From assembly GCF_947500765.1 (NCBI RefSeq), contig NZ_CANMTH010000002.1, forward strand, positions 186,001-250,000: a stretch of DNA of 64,000 nt, read 5' to 3'. Under the pieces are notes generated by a model. That model saw only the letters and a list, made by a program, of their open reading frames with translations. It was not told the DNA's origin and searched no databases. Source of the DNA: an uncultured Formosa sp. GTDB lineage: Bacteria > Bacteroidota > Bacteroidia > Flavobacteriales > Flavobacteriaceae. Shown here one piece after another: positions 34,305 through 44,103 of this stretch. Made by a program: the position numbers and the translations under genes. How positions within the stretch are numbered: position 1 is the first letter of the stretch; each line of letters opens with the position of its first letter.

Positions 34305-37300
34305 ATGAGAAAAATACATGTACTTTCTTTTATTGTATTTTTTACCTCTATGTTTTCAGTGCTATTTGCTCAGAATATAGATGTAAAAGGAACAGTGATA
34401 GATGATAATGGTTTGCCTTTACCAGGAGTAAATATTCTATTAAAAGGAACAACTTCCGGAACTTCTACAGATTTTGATGGAAATTATGTAATTAAGGCAA
34501 GTTCAGGAGATATTCTAATTTTTTCCTTTTTAGGATATGAAAAGTTAGAGAAATCGGTTGAAGGAGCCACTTTAAATGTAACGTTAGTTATGAGTGAAGG
34601 TGAAGCGCTAAATGAAGTTTTAGTGACCGCTTTTGGTATCGAAAAATCTGCAAGAGAAGTTGGGTATTCAGTATCTAAAGTAGAAACAGCAGATTTAGAT
34701 TTGTCAGGACAATCTAATGCTGTAGCTGCACTTCAGGGGCGTGTTGCTGGTTTACAAATTAGCCAAACATCAGGGTCTTCAGGAGGTGGTGTAGATATTT
34801 TAATTCGTGGTGTTACTTCAGTAAATCCCGATAGAGATAATCAACCTTTAATTATTGTAGATGGTCTAGCCTTAAATAACGATACCTTTTCAGGAAGTGT
34901 GTTGCCAAGTGCAGGATCTAATTCGCCAAGTAGTTCAGAGCAGTTTTCATTTTCAAATAGAGCTACGGACATTAACCCAGAAGATATTGAAAGTTATAAC
35001 GTATTAAAAGGTGCCGCAGCATCTGCCTTATATGGGGTAAGAGCAGCAAACGGTGCAATTGTAATTACAACTAAAAGAGGGAAGTTAGGAAAAGCTAAAG
35101 TAAGCATGTCTGCTTCGACTTCTTTTAGACAAATTCGTACAACTCCAGAATTACAAAAAACATATAGAGAAGGGTATAGTGGTGCACCAAGAACTTTATA
35201 TACACCAGAAACAGATAGCGGATTTACAAGATTGGGCGGAACATCTTTCTATTCTTGGGGGCCGAAGTATAGTGACGATTCTTATACTTTAGATGATGGT
35301 ACGGTTGTAGATTTAACAGGAGATAAATTTTACGATCCTTACGATTTATTTAGAACGGGAGTGAATACACAATTAAACTTTAGTATTAGTGGTGCTACAG
35401 AGAAAATAGATTATTTTTTCTCAGCAGGTAACGATAGTGAAGAAGGTGTTTTACCTAATACAAATTACGATAAAACAACATTCAGATTTAAAAGTGGTTA
35501 TAATGTAACCGATAATTTTAAAATTAATACATCTATTGCGTATACTAAAGCAGGTGGTGCTAGAGGTAATGGTGGTGATAAATCTGTGTTTAGTTCATTA
35601 TCATATTATTCTGCAACGTTTCCTATAAACGATTATATTAATGCAGATGGAACACAAAGAAATTACTCTTTCGGAGTTATCGATAATCCAAGATATTTAT
35701 TAGAAATGAGTCCGTTATTAGACGATGTTAATAGATGGGTAGGAAATGCAACATTTAGTTGGACACCTTTAGATTGGATGACTGTTACTTATGCGGCACA
35801 AGTAGATAATTATTCAGATCAAAGAAACCGTTTTGTTGCCGCAGATTTAGATGCTGGTGCTGCTGTTGGTGGTTTTATTGTTAATCAAAATATAAATTTT
35901 GTAGGCTTAGAGTCTAACTTTTTAGTGGCTATGGAAAAGGAGTGGAGCCAAGATTTTAAAACAACGCTTACCGTAGGGAACCAAATTTCTGATACCAAAA
36001 GAGATTATACATGGCAACGTGGGGAAACTCTTAATGTACCCGGAATTAACGATATCTCTAATACCATTAATATGTTCGCCGGAAAATCTATCACACAATT
36101 ACGTAATGTAGGTGTGTTTGGTGAATTGAAAATGGATTATAAAAACAAGTTATTCTTAACTGTTACAGGAAGAAACGACTGGGTATCAACTTTGCCAGAA
36201 GAGAATAGATCATTCTTTTATCCTTCAGTAAGTTTAGCTTACGATATTCATGATTTAATAGTTGACGATACAGATATCTTTAGTTTTGGTAAATTAAGAG
36301 CATCATGGGCAGAAGTAGGTAAAGGACCTTTATTTGGACAAGTGGGGCACTATTTTGTGTCTGATGGAAATTTTCCTTTTGGAGGTGCTGGTGGATATAG
36401 ATCTAGTACACAGTTGGGAGATACAGATATGATTCCAGAACGTAATCAATCTTACGAAATTGGTGCAGATTTACGCTTCTTTAATAACCGTTTACGTTTC
36501 GATTATGCATACTATAAAACACGCGTAAAAGATCAAATATTTACTGTTGATGCTGCTTATTCGTCAGGGTTGTCTGGTATTGTTAGAAATGCTGGAGATT
36601 TTGAATCATTCGGTCACGAATTATTAATCGGATATGATGTTATTAGAAGTAAAGACCTTAAATGGGAACTTGTTTTTAACTGGTCTACTAACGAAGGTAG
36701 AGTTTTAGATTTACCAGACGATGTAGAATCATTAATTTTTGCTGATTCTGGTTTTGCAGGTGTCACTTCAGAAATTAGAGAAGGTGATAAAATGGGAGAT
36801 ATGTATGGTTATAAATGGACTTATGTTGATGGGAAACGTTATATAAACGAAGATGGATTACCAGAAATTAATTTAGATGAACGTGTAAAAGTAGGGAATG
36901 CGTTCCCAGATTTTACCACATCTTTAGGAAGTAATTTTACGTATAAAAATTTCGGTTTTAATTTCTTAGTAGAATGGAAAGAAGGCGGAGATTTATATGA
37001 TGCAGGTAGACGTAACAGTTTAAGAAATGGTATTCTGGTTGAAACAGAGTTTAGAGATCAAACTATGGTTATGGATGGAGTTATGGATAATGGAACTGGT
37101 GGTTATATTACAAACACAACAGCAGCTTATATCGATCAAGATTATTATAGAAGTAGTACAAATTACAACAGAGCTTCAGAGGTCTTAGTACAAGATGCTT
37201 CTTGGGTAAAACTTCGTAACATTGGTCTAACGTATAACGTTAAAGGCGATCTATTAAAGAAATTAAAAATGGAACGTATCGGATTTTCTGTAAGTGCTCA

Positions 37301-37442
37301 TAACATTTTATTATGGACGCCATACGAGAGTTACGATCCTGAAGGAAATCAATACAGTGCAGGTAGTAATGTATATGGGTTTACAGGTTTAGGAACTCCG
37401 CTTAGTGAGAGTTTTTCAATGGGAATTAATTTAGGATTTTAA
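34305..37442 (+). CDS. SusC/RagA-family TonB-dependent outer-membrane transporter
   Basis: A 1045-residue SusC-like transporter. A signal peptide (about 1-22, ending VLFAQ) is followed by a carboxypeptidase-D regulatory-like domain (VKGTVIDDNGLPLPGVNILL), a plug (LQGRVAGLQISQTSGSSGGG, LIRGVTSVNP, AASALYGVRAANGAIVITTK) and a 22-strand barrel ending in GINLGF. It imports oligomers bound by its SusD partner 3 nt downstream. No glycoside hydrolase is linked, so the cargo may not be a glycan. Confidence 0.93.
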   Translation: MRKIHVLSFIVFFTSMFSVLFAQNIDVKGTVIDDNGLPLPGVNILLKGTTSGTSTDFDGNYVIKASSGDILIFSFLGYEKLEKSVEGATLNVTLVMSEGEALNEVLVTAFGIEKSAREVGYSVSKVETADLDLSGQSNAVAALQGRVAGLQISQTSGSSGGGVDILIRGVTSVNPDRDNQPLIIVDGLALNNDTFSGSVLPSAGSNSPSSSEQFSFSNRATDINPEDIESYNVLKGAAASALYGVRAANGAIVITTKRGKLGKAKVSMSASTSFRQIRTTPELQKTYREGYSGAPRTLYTPETDSGFTRLGGTSFYSWGPKYSDDSYTLDDGTVVDLTGDKFYDPYDLFRTGVNTQLNFSISGATEKIDYFFSAGNDSEEGVLPNTNYDKTTFRFKSGYNVTDNFKINTSIAYTKAGGARGNGGDKSVFSSLSYYSATFPINDYINADGTQRNYSFGVIDNPRYLLEMSPLLDDVNRWVGNATFSWTPLDWMTVTYAAQVDNYSDQRNRFVAADLDAGAAVGGFIVNQNINFVGLESNFLVAMEKEWSQDFKTTLTVGNQISDTKRDYTWQRGETLNVPGINDISNTINMFAGKSITQLRNVGVFGELKMDYKNKLFLTVTGRNDWVSTLPEENRSFFYPSVSLAYDIHDLIVDDTDIFSFGKLRASWAEVGKGPLFGQVGHYFVSDGNFPFGGAGGYRSSTQLGDTDMIPERNQSYEIGADLRFFNNRLRFDYAYYKTRVKDQIFTVDAAYSSGLSGIVRNAGDFESFGHELLIGYDVIRSKDLKWELVFNWSTNEGRVLDLPDDVESLIFADSGFAGVTSEIREGDKMGDMYGYKWTYVDGKRYINEDGLPEINLDERVKVGNAFPDFTTSLGSNFTYKNFGFNFLVEWKEGGDLYDAGRRNSLRNGILVETEFRDQTMVMDGVMDNGTGGYITNTTAAYIDQDYYRSSTNYNRASEVLVQDASWVKLRNIGLTYNVKGDLLKKLKMERIGFSVSAHNILLWTPYESYDPEGNQYSAGSNVYGFTGLGTPLSESFSMGINLGF

Positions 37443-37445
37443 AAG

Positions 37446-38933
37446 ATGAAAATGATGAAAAAGTTTATAATAAAAACAGGAATGTTAGGACTGCTTTTAG
37501 TTGGACTTTCTGCCTGTAGTGATAATTATTTTGATGTGAACACACCATCAGGTACAGCAGAAGAGGAAGAACTTCGAGTTAGTGATTTAATGGCTCCTGT
37601 AATGTACAGAGCTTTAGCAGGACAATATTCTGCCGAACAATCTTTTGGTAACTATACGCAATATTTTGTTGGAGAAGGCGGTGTGGCCTCTGGAGAAACA
37701 ACAGCTTCTGGTTTATGGTCTAGTGTGTATTTGTACACCTTACCAAATGTAGAAACCATTAAAGAAAAAGCAGCTGAAATAGGTGCTATACATTATAGTG
37801 CCGTAGCCGATATTTTAACTGCTATTAATCTGGGTATTGCCACAGATACATGGAATAATATTCCGTATACAGAAGCAACAGACGGAGAAGATAATTTGTT
37901 CCCTACTTTTGATACTCAAGAAAGTATTTATACAGAGATTTTTGCGCTTTTAGATACTGCAATAGCACAACTGCAACAAACAGATGATTCCGGAACGTAT
38001 TTAGGAACAGACGATTTAATTTATGCTGGAGATACAGATAAATGGTTAAGAGCAGCATATACATTAAAAGCACGTTACCAATTACATTTAGTAGGAAAAG
38101 GAACGGTTTCTGCTAGCGATGTTTTAACAACTATAGAAAACGGATTTGAGTCTAATGACGATGATTTTCAAATGTTTTACGATGATGAAGATCAAAACCC
38201 TTGGTATTCTGTAGAGGTTGTAGCAAAAAGCACAGGAAACTATCATAACGATCTTGCTAGTCAGTTAGTAAGTTCTATGAATGGCGATTATTTTCCTTTT
38301 CAAAGCAATGCTTTAACTATCGATCCGCGTTTACCTGTATTTGGTGATAATGATGGTGAAGACGAGTGGAAAGGTTATGTAAGTGGTGGTGGAGGTTTAT
38401 CTCCAGATGGTACCTCAGGAAATACTGGTTTTGCTGAAGACGGTTATTATACAAGTATAGATTCTCCGTTATTACTTATTAGTTATGCAGAAGCTCAGTT
38501 TATAAAAGCAGAAGCTGCATTTTTAGCAAATGGAGGTACTACAACAAGTGTTGGTTCAAGTACGGTGGCTTACGAAGCATATTTAGCAGGAGTAGAAGCA
38601 AGTTTAGCTAAATATGATGTAGATGGTTCTGATTATTTAGCAGATGGAGCAATTGCTGTTGGAGAATCAGGATTGATGTTACAACATATCATGAAAGAGA
38701 AATATATTCATAACTTCTTAAATCCAGAAACGTTTGTAGATTACAGACGTTACGATTTTTCTGATGATGTATTTAAAGGTTTATCAATTAGACAAGAAAT
38801 AGATTCTGATGGCGATTATGCAGGAGAGTGGTTTAGACGAGCAACTTACCCTACGACTGAAGAATATACTAATCCAGACAATGTAGCTGCTAATAAAGTT
38901 ACTCCTGTAACACCAGTTTGGTGGGATGAATAA
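37446..38933 (+). CDS. SusD/RagB-like nutrient-binding lipoprotein (SusD_2 type)
   Basis: A 495-residue surface lipoprotein with its cysteine in LVGLSACSDN (about residue 26). The sequence fits the SusD_2 subfamily rather than the classical starch type: ALAGQYSAEQSFGNYTQYF, TAINLGIATDTWNNIPYTEA, LLISYAEAQFIKAEAAFLAN and MKEKYIHNFLNPETFVDYRR. It pairs with the SusC immediately upstream. The N-terminus could be residue 1 or 3 (MKMM), which makes little difference. Confidence 0.9.
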   Translation: MKMMKKFIIKTGMLGLLLVGLSACSDNYFDVNTPSGTAEEEELRVSDLMAPVMYRALAGQYSAEQSFGNYTQYFVGEGGVASGETTASGLWSSVYLYTLPNVETIKEKAAEIGAIHYSAVADILTAINLGIATDTWNNIPYTEATDGEDNLFPTFDTQESIYTEIFALLDTAIAQLQQTDDSGTYLGTDDLIYAGDTDKWLRAAYTLKARYQLHLVGKGTVSASDVLTTIENGFESNDDDFQMFYDDEDQNPWYSVEVVAKSTGNYHNDLASQLVSSMNGDYFPFQSNALTIDPRLPVFGDNDGEDEWKGYVSGGGGLSPDGTSGNTGFAEDGYYTSIDSPLLLISYAEAQFIKAEAAFLANGGTTTSVGSSTVAYEAYLAGVEASLAKYDVDGSDYLADGAIAVGESGLMLQHIMKEKYIHNFLNPETFVDYRRYDFSDDVFKGLSIRQEIDSDGDYAGEWFRRATYPTTEEYTNPDNVAANKVTPVTPVWWDE

Positions 38934-38954
38934 TTGATTTTTAAGTGTGTAATT

Positions 38955-38990
38955 AAAAAAGCGTTTTCATTAAATTGAAAACGCTTTTTT
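38955..38990. terminator. Bidirectional terminator after susD
   Basis: A 15-bp perfect stem (38955-38969 with 38976-38990, core AAGCGTTTTCA) with A and T runs at its outer ends, between convergent genes. Confidence 0.9.
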
Positions 38991-38997
38991 CATGTAT

Positions 38998-40017
38998 TTA
39001 TATGATGGCTTTTTTAAGTAGATCTATATCTGCTGTTGTATGATTTGCTGAAAGCACAATCCGGCTTAAAACATCTTTAGGCGTTGGATAATTAAAATGA
39101 GTTATGGCAATGTCTTTTTTTAATAATGATTCGTAAAACTCTGGATTGAAATTATAAATATTTGGATATTTTGTGTTGAATAGAAAAGTATTATCTAGCT
39201 GTAAGCCTTCAAAGAAATAGTCTAAATTAGTTCTAAGTTTGTTTTGTTGTGCTTTGTAAATGTCTGCAGACTGCAGATAAGCTTCTAAATATGCCGGACT
39301 CATTCCTGAAGCGGTAGAAAACATGATTGTTGCTTTTATATCTTCTATAAAAGAAGAATTTCCTGCGATAATTCCCCCAGGTAATCCCATGGCTTTTCCT
39401 AAAGAGCTTACTAGAATTTTTTTCTTAATATGTTTTGTCGGTATACTACTAAAAATTCCCATTCCAGCTTCTCCTGTAATTCCAATACTATGGGATTCAT
39501 CTACAAGTAAGGTTACTTTTTTTTCTTTCGGTATGGTTTCAAGGAAGCTGAAATCTATAGTATTAACAGTTGCTGTAGGGACTGCATCTGCACAAATAAC
39601 AATGTCTTCATTACTATTGGTTAGTAATGAAGGGGGTAAAGAGTTTTCAATATATAAAGGTAAACTATTAGGTGCTAAAATTGCAGGATGTGTATTCGGG
39701 TAATGGTAAAAACGTGTGGACGATTGTGCTAAATATTCTAAAACTAATTTACCTGCTAACATTCCGGAAGATACAGTAACACAGACTTCTGTGTTTAGTT
39801 GGGATGCTAATAATTTTTCAGCCTCTTTAAAAACACTCAGTTTTACATTTGCATGTCTAGAACTACCATAAGCCGTTCCCCATTTTCTAATGCCTTTAAT
39901 TACCTCATCCTGAAACTCAGGAAGTGTAGCTAGCCCTAAATAAGAAGTGCCTCCAAAATAGGAAACACTTTTATCTATTAAGGATATTTTATCGTTGGGT
40001 GCTTTAATTACGTCCAT
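38998..40017 (-). CDS. PLP-dependent alpha-oxoamine-synthase-like enzyme
   Basis: A 339-residue fold-type I PLP enzyme related to KBL/8-amino-7-oxononanoate synthase. The Schiff-base lysine is K208 in SSLGKAMGLPGG and the cofactor-binding motif is LVDESHSIGITGEAG (171-185). YFGGTSYLGLAT near residue 20 is the typical N-terminal substrate loop. It is about 50 residues shorter than biotin-pathway BioF and has no biotin genes nearby. The gene is 5 nt from the dipeptide epimerase gene. The reaction is unknown. Confidence 0.78.
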   Translation of the reverse strand: MDVIKAPNDKISLIDKSVSYFGGTSYLGLATLPEFQDEVIKGIRKWGTAYGSSRHANVKLSVFKEAEKLLASQLNTEVCVTVSSGMLAGKLVLEYLAQSSTRFYHYPNTHPAILAPNSLPLYIENSLPPSLLTNSNEDIVICADAVPTATVNTIDFSFLETIPKEKKVTLLVDESHSIGITGEAGMGIFSSIPTKHIKKKILVSSLGKAMGLPGGIIAGNSSFIEDIKATIMFSTASGMSPAYLEAYLQSADIYKAQQNKLRTNLDYFFEGLQLDNTFLFNTKYPNIYNFNPEFYESLLKKDIAITHFNYPTPKDVLSRIVLSANHTTADIDLLKKAII

Positions 40018-40022
40018 ACTAA

Positions 40023-41033
40023 TTATAGTAAAGAGACACCAGTTCCGTTTAAATCACTATAAGTTGTTACGCCATTTTCAATGGTTATTCCTGTAGCAAT
40101 ATCTTTAGCGAGTAACATTGCACCATCCATATCTACATAATCCAATAATGGCAAAAGCTGTGCTACGGCAGAAATTCCAACAGAAGATTCCGTCATGCAA
40201 CCTACCATGGTTTTCATACCTAGTTGTCTCGCTTCTATAAGCATTTTTCGTGCGGATGTTAATCCGCCACATTTTACCAGCTTAACATTTACACCATGAA
40301 AATGATTATGGCATTTCGCAATATCTTCACTCACTTGGCAGCTTTCATCGGCAACTATTGGTAATACAGAGTCTTGGAATAATTTTTTATGTCCATTCCA
40401 GTTGTCTGCTTTTAAAGGTTGTTCTAAAAACTCGACACCTAATTCCTTAAGTGCAATTGCATTTTTTAGAGCTTCGTCTACGCCCCAACCACAATTGGCA
40501 TCTATTCTAAATATGGCATCTGTGTGTTTTCTAAGTTCGGTAACAATTTTAATATCTTCATTTGTACCTAATTTAATTTTGTAAATAGGCCAAGGCAATT
40601 CTTTCATTTTCTCTACCATCTTTTCAACAGTATCTATACCTATGGTGTAATCTGTTATTGGATTGTGAGATATATCGTAACCCCAAAGTTCGTAAAGTTT
40701 TTTGTGTTGTTTTCGTGCATATAAATCGTTGTAAGCAAGATCTAAAGCGCAAAGTGCAAACATATTGTGTTTTAAAAGTGGGTACATTTTAGCCCAGAAT
40801 ACTTCAGGAGTTTCGTTTACAGTAGCCTCAATAATACTTTTTACTTTAGATAATTCGGCCATCATGATAGGTACTGTAATATTATAATACGGGTTTGAGG
40901 TGGCCTCTCCATAACCTGAAAAACCATCGTCTTCTAAAACGACAATTAAACTGGGTTGTACATCTATAGATTCTCTTGAAATTGTAAAGGTGTGTTTCAA
41001 TTCAAGAATGTAGTCTTTTAAAATAAGTTTCAT
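40023..41033 (-). CDS. Dipeptide epimerase (L-Ala-D/L-Glu epimerase type, enolase superfamily)
   Basis: A 336-residue muconate-lactonizing subgroup enzyme. Catalytic pieces are K152-I-K154 (KxK), metal ligands D178 (RIDAN), E204 (LEQPL) and D229 (ADES), and a second lysine region (NVKLVKCGG, 249-257). Members interconvert L-Ala-D-Glu and L-Ala-L-Glu from murein recycling or epimerise other dipeptides; the exact dipeptide is not certain. It is first in the two-gene operon with the PLP enzyme. Confidence 0.85.
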   Translation of the reverse strand: MKLILKDYILELKHTFTISRESIDVQPSLIVVLEDDGFSGYGEATSNPYYNITVPIMMAELSKVKSIIEATVNETPEVFWAKMYPLLKHNMFALCALDLAYNDLYARKQHKKLYELWGYDISHNPITDYTIGIDTVEKMVEKMKELPWPIYKIKLGTNEDIKIVTELRKHTDAIFRIDANCGWGVDEALKNAIALKELGVEFLEQPLKADNWNGHKKLFQDSVLPIVADESCQVSEDIAKCHNHFHGVNVKLVKCGGLTSARKMLIEARQLGMKTMVGCMTESSVGISAVAQLLPLLDYVDMDGAMLLAKDIATGITIENGVTTYSDLNGTGVSLL

Positions 41034-41053
41034 ATACTAATTGTGTTGTTACT

Positions 41054-41061
41054 CAAAAATA
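41054..41061 (-). promoter_or_regulatory. Candidate -7 element of the epimerase operon
   Basis: On the minus strand TATTTTTG (TAnnTTTG), 20 nt before the epimerase ATG. No correctly spaced TTG was found. Confidence 0.35.
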
Positions 41062-41120
41062 CGGAATTATCCGTTTTAAGCTTTCTAATCTTCATTTATT
41101 TTAAGCTAATACAGGCTTTT

Positions 41121-41161
41121 AATAATAAAAAAAACGCCTAACCATATATTGGTTAGGCGTT
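41121..41161 (-). terminator. Terminator of the susCDE-amylase operon
   Basis: A 12-bp perfect stem (41133-41144 with 41150-41161, core AACGCCTAACCA) followed on the minus strand by more than six T. It lies 24 nt past the amylase stop. Confidence 0.9.
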
Positions 41162-41184
41162 CATACTTATAAAGAAAATGAATA

Positions 41185-44043
41185 TTAAATTTTTACAAGT
41201 TTTGATGTGTTTTGTTGTCCTTCTGAATTGATTATTTTAACTAGGTATAATCCAGGTTTTAGTTGAGACATATTAAATGTATCTGAAGTACTATAGTTGC
41301 CTTTAAACTGTTTAACGCGTTTTCCTGTAATATCGAAAATATTTAATTCTGTAGCGGAAATATTAATTTTAAAACTATCTCTTGTCGGATTTGGATAGAT
41401 TGTAAAAGTATCTGAAAGAACTATATCGTCTACACTTAAATTTTGTGGTACATTATTTCCGTAAATCTTAAAGGTTCCAGGATCTAAAGTGATTGCATTG
41501 GTTGCCGAAATTGAAGTGTTTCCTGTTTCGTCCATTAAATCGTACCATGTACCATTGCTAGGAAAGTCAGGGTTTACGGTTTGTATTGTGGTATCAAAAT
41601 TAGAAATAATTATAACTTCATTTAAATCTGAAGCTGCTAAATCTGAATTCCAAATACGAATTCTAGGTGTTAAATCTCCAGAAGTAATGGTGTAATCGCC
41701 TTCAAAAACCGCTTCATTAATTTTAAGTTCATTTAATCTAGACCACGTATTGTAAACTGCTGTTCTATTTTCGTTTCCTAACCAATTTTCAGACCATTGT
41801 GGTTGAGGTTTTGTGCTTAGTTTACAAGAATCGTCTGAAGATACCGAACCATCTGTACACGTGTAAATAGAATTATCCATACCTAAGTCGCTAAAATGCC
41901 AAATCATTTTTGGGCCAGGAATGGTTAAGGTAATTGCACCCAAGGCTTCCATACGTTGTAAAGAAGTATTTAAATCTTTTACATTGTAGGTTCCTGAAGA
42001 TGCACCGTATTGAAGATTTTTATACATTAAACGTTCTTCATCATGACTTTCTGCATAACCAACTAAACGTTTTCCTGTGAAGCCATGTGCATCACTTCCC
42101 ATTCTTTCAATATTAGAATCTGAAGCATATCCCATAGTTAATTGATTGTATGGATCTGTCATTTTTCCCCACATCATTACACCTTTACCTTCATCAATTT
42201 TATAGTTTGCCCATTCCTGTTCCTCATTATCTTGACCTAGATGTTCAAAAATAACGTATTGTGTTTCATCTAAATCCCAAGAATAGTCGGCATATTGTTT
42301 TAAAATATCTACACGATCTTGTTGGTAACTGTTAGTGCAACTTTCGTCTCCCGAAGTACAGTTTTGAGTAAACCCTTTGGTTAAATCCCATCGGAATCCA
42401 TCAATATTAAAATCAGTAATCCAATGCTCAACCACACGTTCTACATAATATTGTGTGCGTGCTTGTTGATGGTTAAAATCTGATCCCACACTGTAGCTAT
42501 GCGTGGCTTCTTCATTAAAATAGGGGTTTTCACTACTTGGGTCTCCCCAACCATCGCCATCGGGATCTTCCATCCACATGCGAACCATTGGGTTTCTGCC
42601 ATAAGCATGATTTAAAGCAACATCTAAAATGACTGCAATTCCGTTTTCATGACATAAATCGATAAATTCTTTGACTTTGTTTTCTGTTCCATAAAATTTA
42701 TCTAAAGCCATATGAAAGGACGTATTGTAACCCCAGCTTTCATTACCTTCAAATTCCATAATTGGCATTAATTGAATGGCATTAATGTTTAGATTTTTGA
42801 AGTAATCTATTCTATCAATTAAATCTTGAATATTTCTGTCTTCATCGAAATCACGAATTAAGACTTCGTAAATCACTAAGTCTTCTTTTTTAGGTTTTTC
42901 AAAATTAGTGACTTGCCAATTGTATGCAGACATACCAGTTTGTAATACCGTAACTTCACGCTCCTGACCTGTAGGATAATCTGGTAAATTTGGATAGGTG
43001 TCTGAAGAAATTTCAGGATCATCGAAAGGTGATAATACTAACGTAGAAAACGGATCGGCCGTTTTTACCATAGCAGGTGAGTTTGCTATAGGTGATTCGT
43101 CTACAACCCAATATTGATACGTTTCTATATTTTGAGATGTCAAACCATTTAGTTCTAACCAAAACTTTCCTGAAGTAGGATCTTGTTTCATGGCATAATC
43201 CGAAGTAGGTGACCAGTTATTGAAGCTTCCTGCGACATATACAAAGTCTTTTAAAGGTGCGTCTAAAACCAAAGTAGCTTTTGTAGCATCGCTAGAATCG
43301 TAGTTAATTCCGTTTTCTAGTCCGTCAGGCATGGTTTGAGATAACGTTCCGGGATTTACTAATACTGAAAATGTTTTGGTTGTTGTATTAGAACCTTGAG
43401 TAACGGTTAGCTCATAATCTTGATTAGATGTAATATTTGTTTGGGTGTAAGTATAGGTACTGGTACCTATTTTAGTGTCTAATACACTTCCGTTTACTGT
43501 AAGTGTGTAATTTGCATCTCCAGCAGTATTTGATGCAGATACCGTTAAGTTTTCTCCAGTAGTTAGAATAGTTGTACTGTTTTCTTCAGGAGAATTTAGG
43601 GTAACTTGAAATGTTCCGACATTAATAAAAATATCCGAACAGCCAGTTGCTTTTAATTCTTGATTTCCGGATGCATTTCTAAAAACCATACCTATTTTTG
43701 TTGCAGAACTTGCTTGTGCATCGGTTAAGCCGTAATATGTTTTAGGTGTTATGGTAATGCTCCAAGTACCGTCGTTATTATTGGTCATTTCTCCAACACC
43801 ATCATCTGTGCCCCAATTCCCGATAACTTTGTATCCCCAAGGATCAGAACTATCCCCGATTCCGGAATGCATATAAACTTTAGAAGGACTACTTAGGGTG
43901 TTACAATTTGTATCTGAACTTAAAATATCTACGGTAATGGTTACCGTTTCTGACGCGTTAAACGCAGTAGGGCTTGTAGTTACTTGTGCGTAATTAAAGC
44001 TAGTAACAATTAAAAGTAAAAAAGCGAGTAAAGTTTTTTTCAT
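41185..44043 (-). CDS. Secreted GH13 alpha-amylase with T9SS sorting domain
   Basis: A 952-residue extracellular amylase. After the signal peptide (MKKTLLAFLLLIVTSFNYA) come two beta domains; the second (about 260-330, VYVAGSFNNWSPTSDYAMKQ) is CBM48/isoamylase-N-like. The GH13 barrel shows all four conserved regions: DVALNHAYG (about 470), GFRWDLTKGF (nucleophile Asp, about 551), FEHLGQ (acid/base Glu, about 598) and ESHDEERL (about 665). The last 75 residues are a type A T9SS tail (YPNPTRDSF, LKPGLYLVKI). It is the last gene of the minus-strand starch operon. Confidence 0.92.
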   Translation of the reverse strand: MKKTLLAFLLLIVTSFNYAQVTTSPTAFNASETVTITVDILSSDTNCNTLSSPSKVYMHSGIGDSSDPWGYKVIGNWGTDDGVGEMTNNNDGTWSITITPKTYYGLTDAQASSATKIGMVFRNASGNQELKATGCSDIFINVGTFQVTLNSPEENSTTILTTGENLTVSASNTAGDANYTLTVNGSVLDTKIGTSTYTYTQTNITSNQDYELTVTQGSNTTTKTFSVLVNPGTLSQTMPDGLENGINYDSSDATKATLVLDAPLKDFVYVAGSFNNWSPTSDYAMKQDPTSGKFWLELNGLTSQNIETYQYWVVDESPIANSPAMVKTADPFSTLVLSPFDDPEISSDTYPNLPDYPTGQEREVTVLQTGMSAYNWQVTNFEKPKKEDLVIYEVLIRDFDEDRNIQDLIDRIDYFKNLNINAIQLMPIMEFEGNESWGYNTSFHMALDKFYGTENKVKEFIDLCHENGIAVILDVALNHAYGRNPMVRMWMEDPDGDGWGDPSSENPYFNEEATHSYSVGSDFNHQQARTQYYVERVVEHWITDFNIDGFRWDLTKGFTQNCTSGDESCTNSYQQDRVDILKQYADYSWDLDETQYVIFEHLGQDNEEQEWANYKIDEGKGVMMWGKMTDPYNQLTMGYASDSNIERMGSDAHGFTGKRLVGYAESHDEERLMYKNLQYGASSGTYNVKDLNTSLQRMEALGAITLTIPGPKMIWHFSDLGMDNSIYTCTDGSVSSDDSCKLSTKPQPQWSENWLGNENRTAVYNTWSRLNELKINEAVFEGDYTITSGDLTPRIRIWNSDLAASDLNEVIIISNFDTTIQTVNPDFPSNGTWYDLMDETGNTSISATNAITLDPGTFKIYGNNVPQNLSVDDIVLSDTFTIYPNPTRDSFKINISATELNIFDITGKRVKQFKGNYSTSDTFNMSQLKPGLYLVKIINSEGQQNTSKLVKI

Positions 44044-44049
44044 AATAAA

Positions 44050-44097
44050 TGGATTAAAAACAATACGGGCTGTGATGTTAATGTCACAGCCCGTATT
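44050..44097 (-). terminator. Intercistronic hairpin between susE-like and amylase genes
   Basis: A perfect 14-bp stem (44062-44075 with 44084-44097, core ACGGGCTGTGA) in the 60-nt gap. On the minus strand it is followed by G and only five T. It may act as a partial terminator or an RNA-processing/stability element that lowers amylase expression relative to susC/D/E. Confidence 0.7.
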
Positions 44098-44103
44098 TAA
44101 TTG

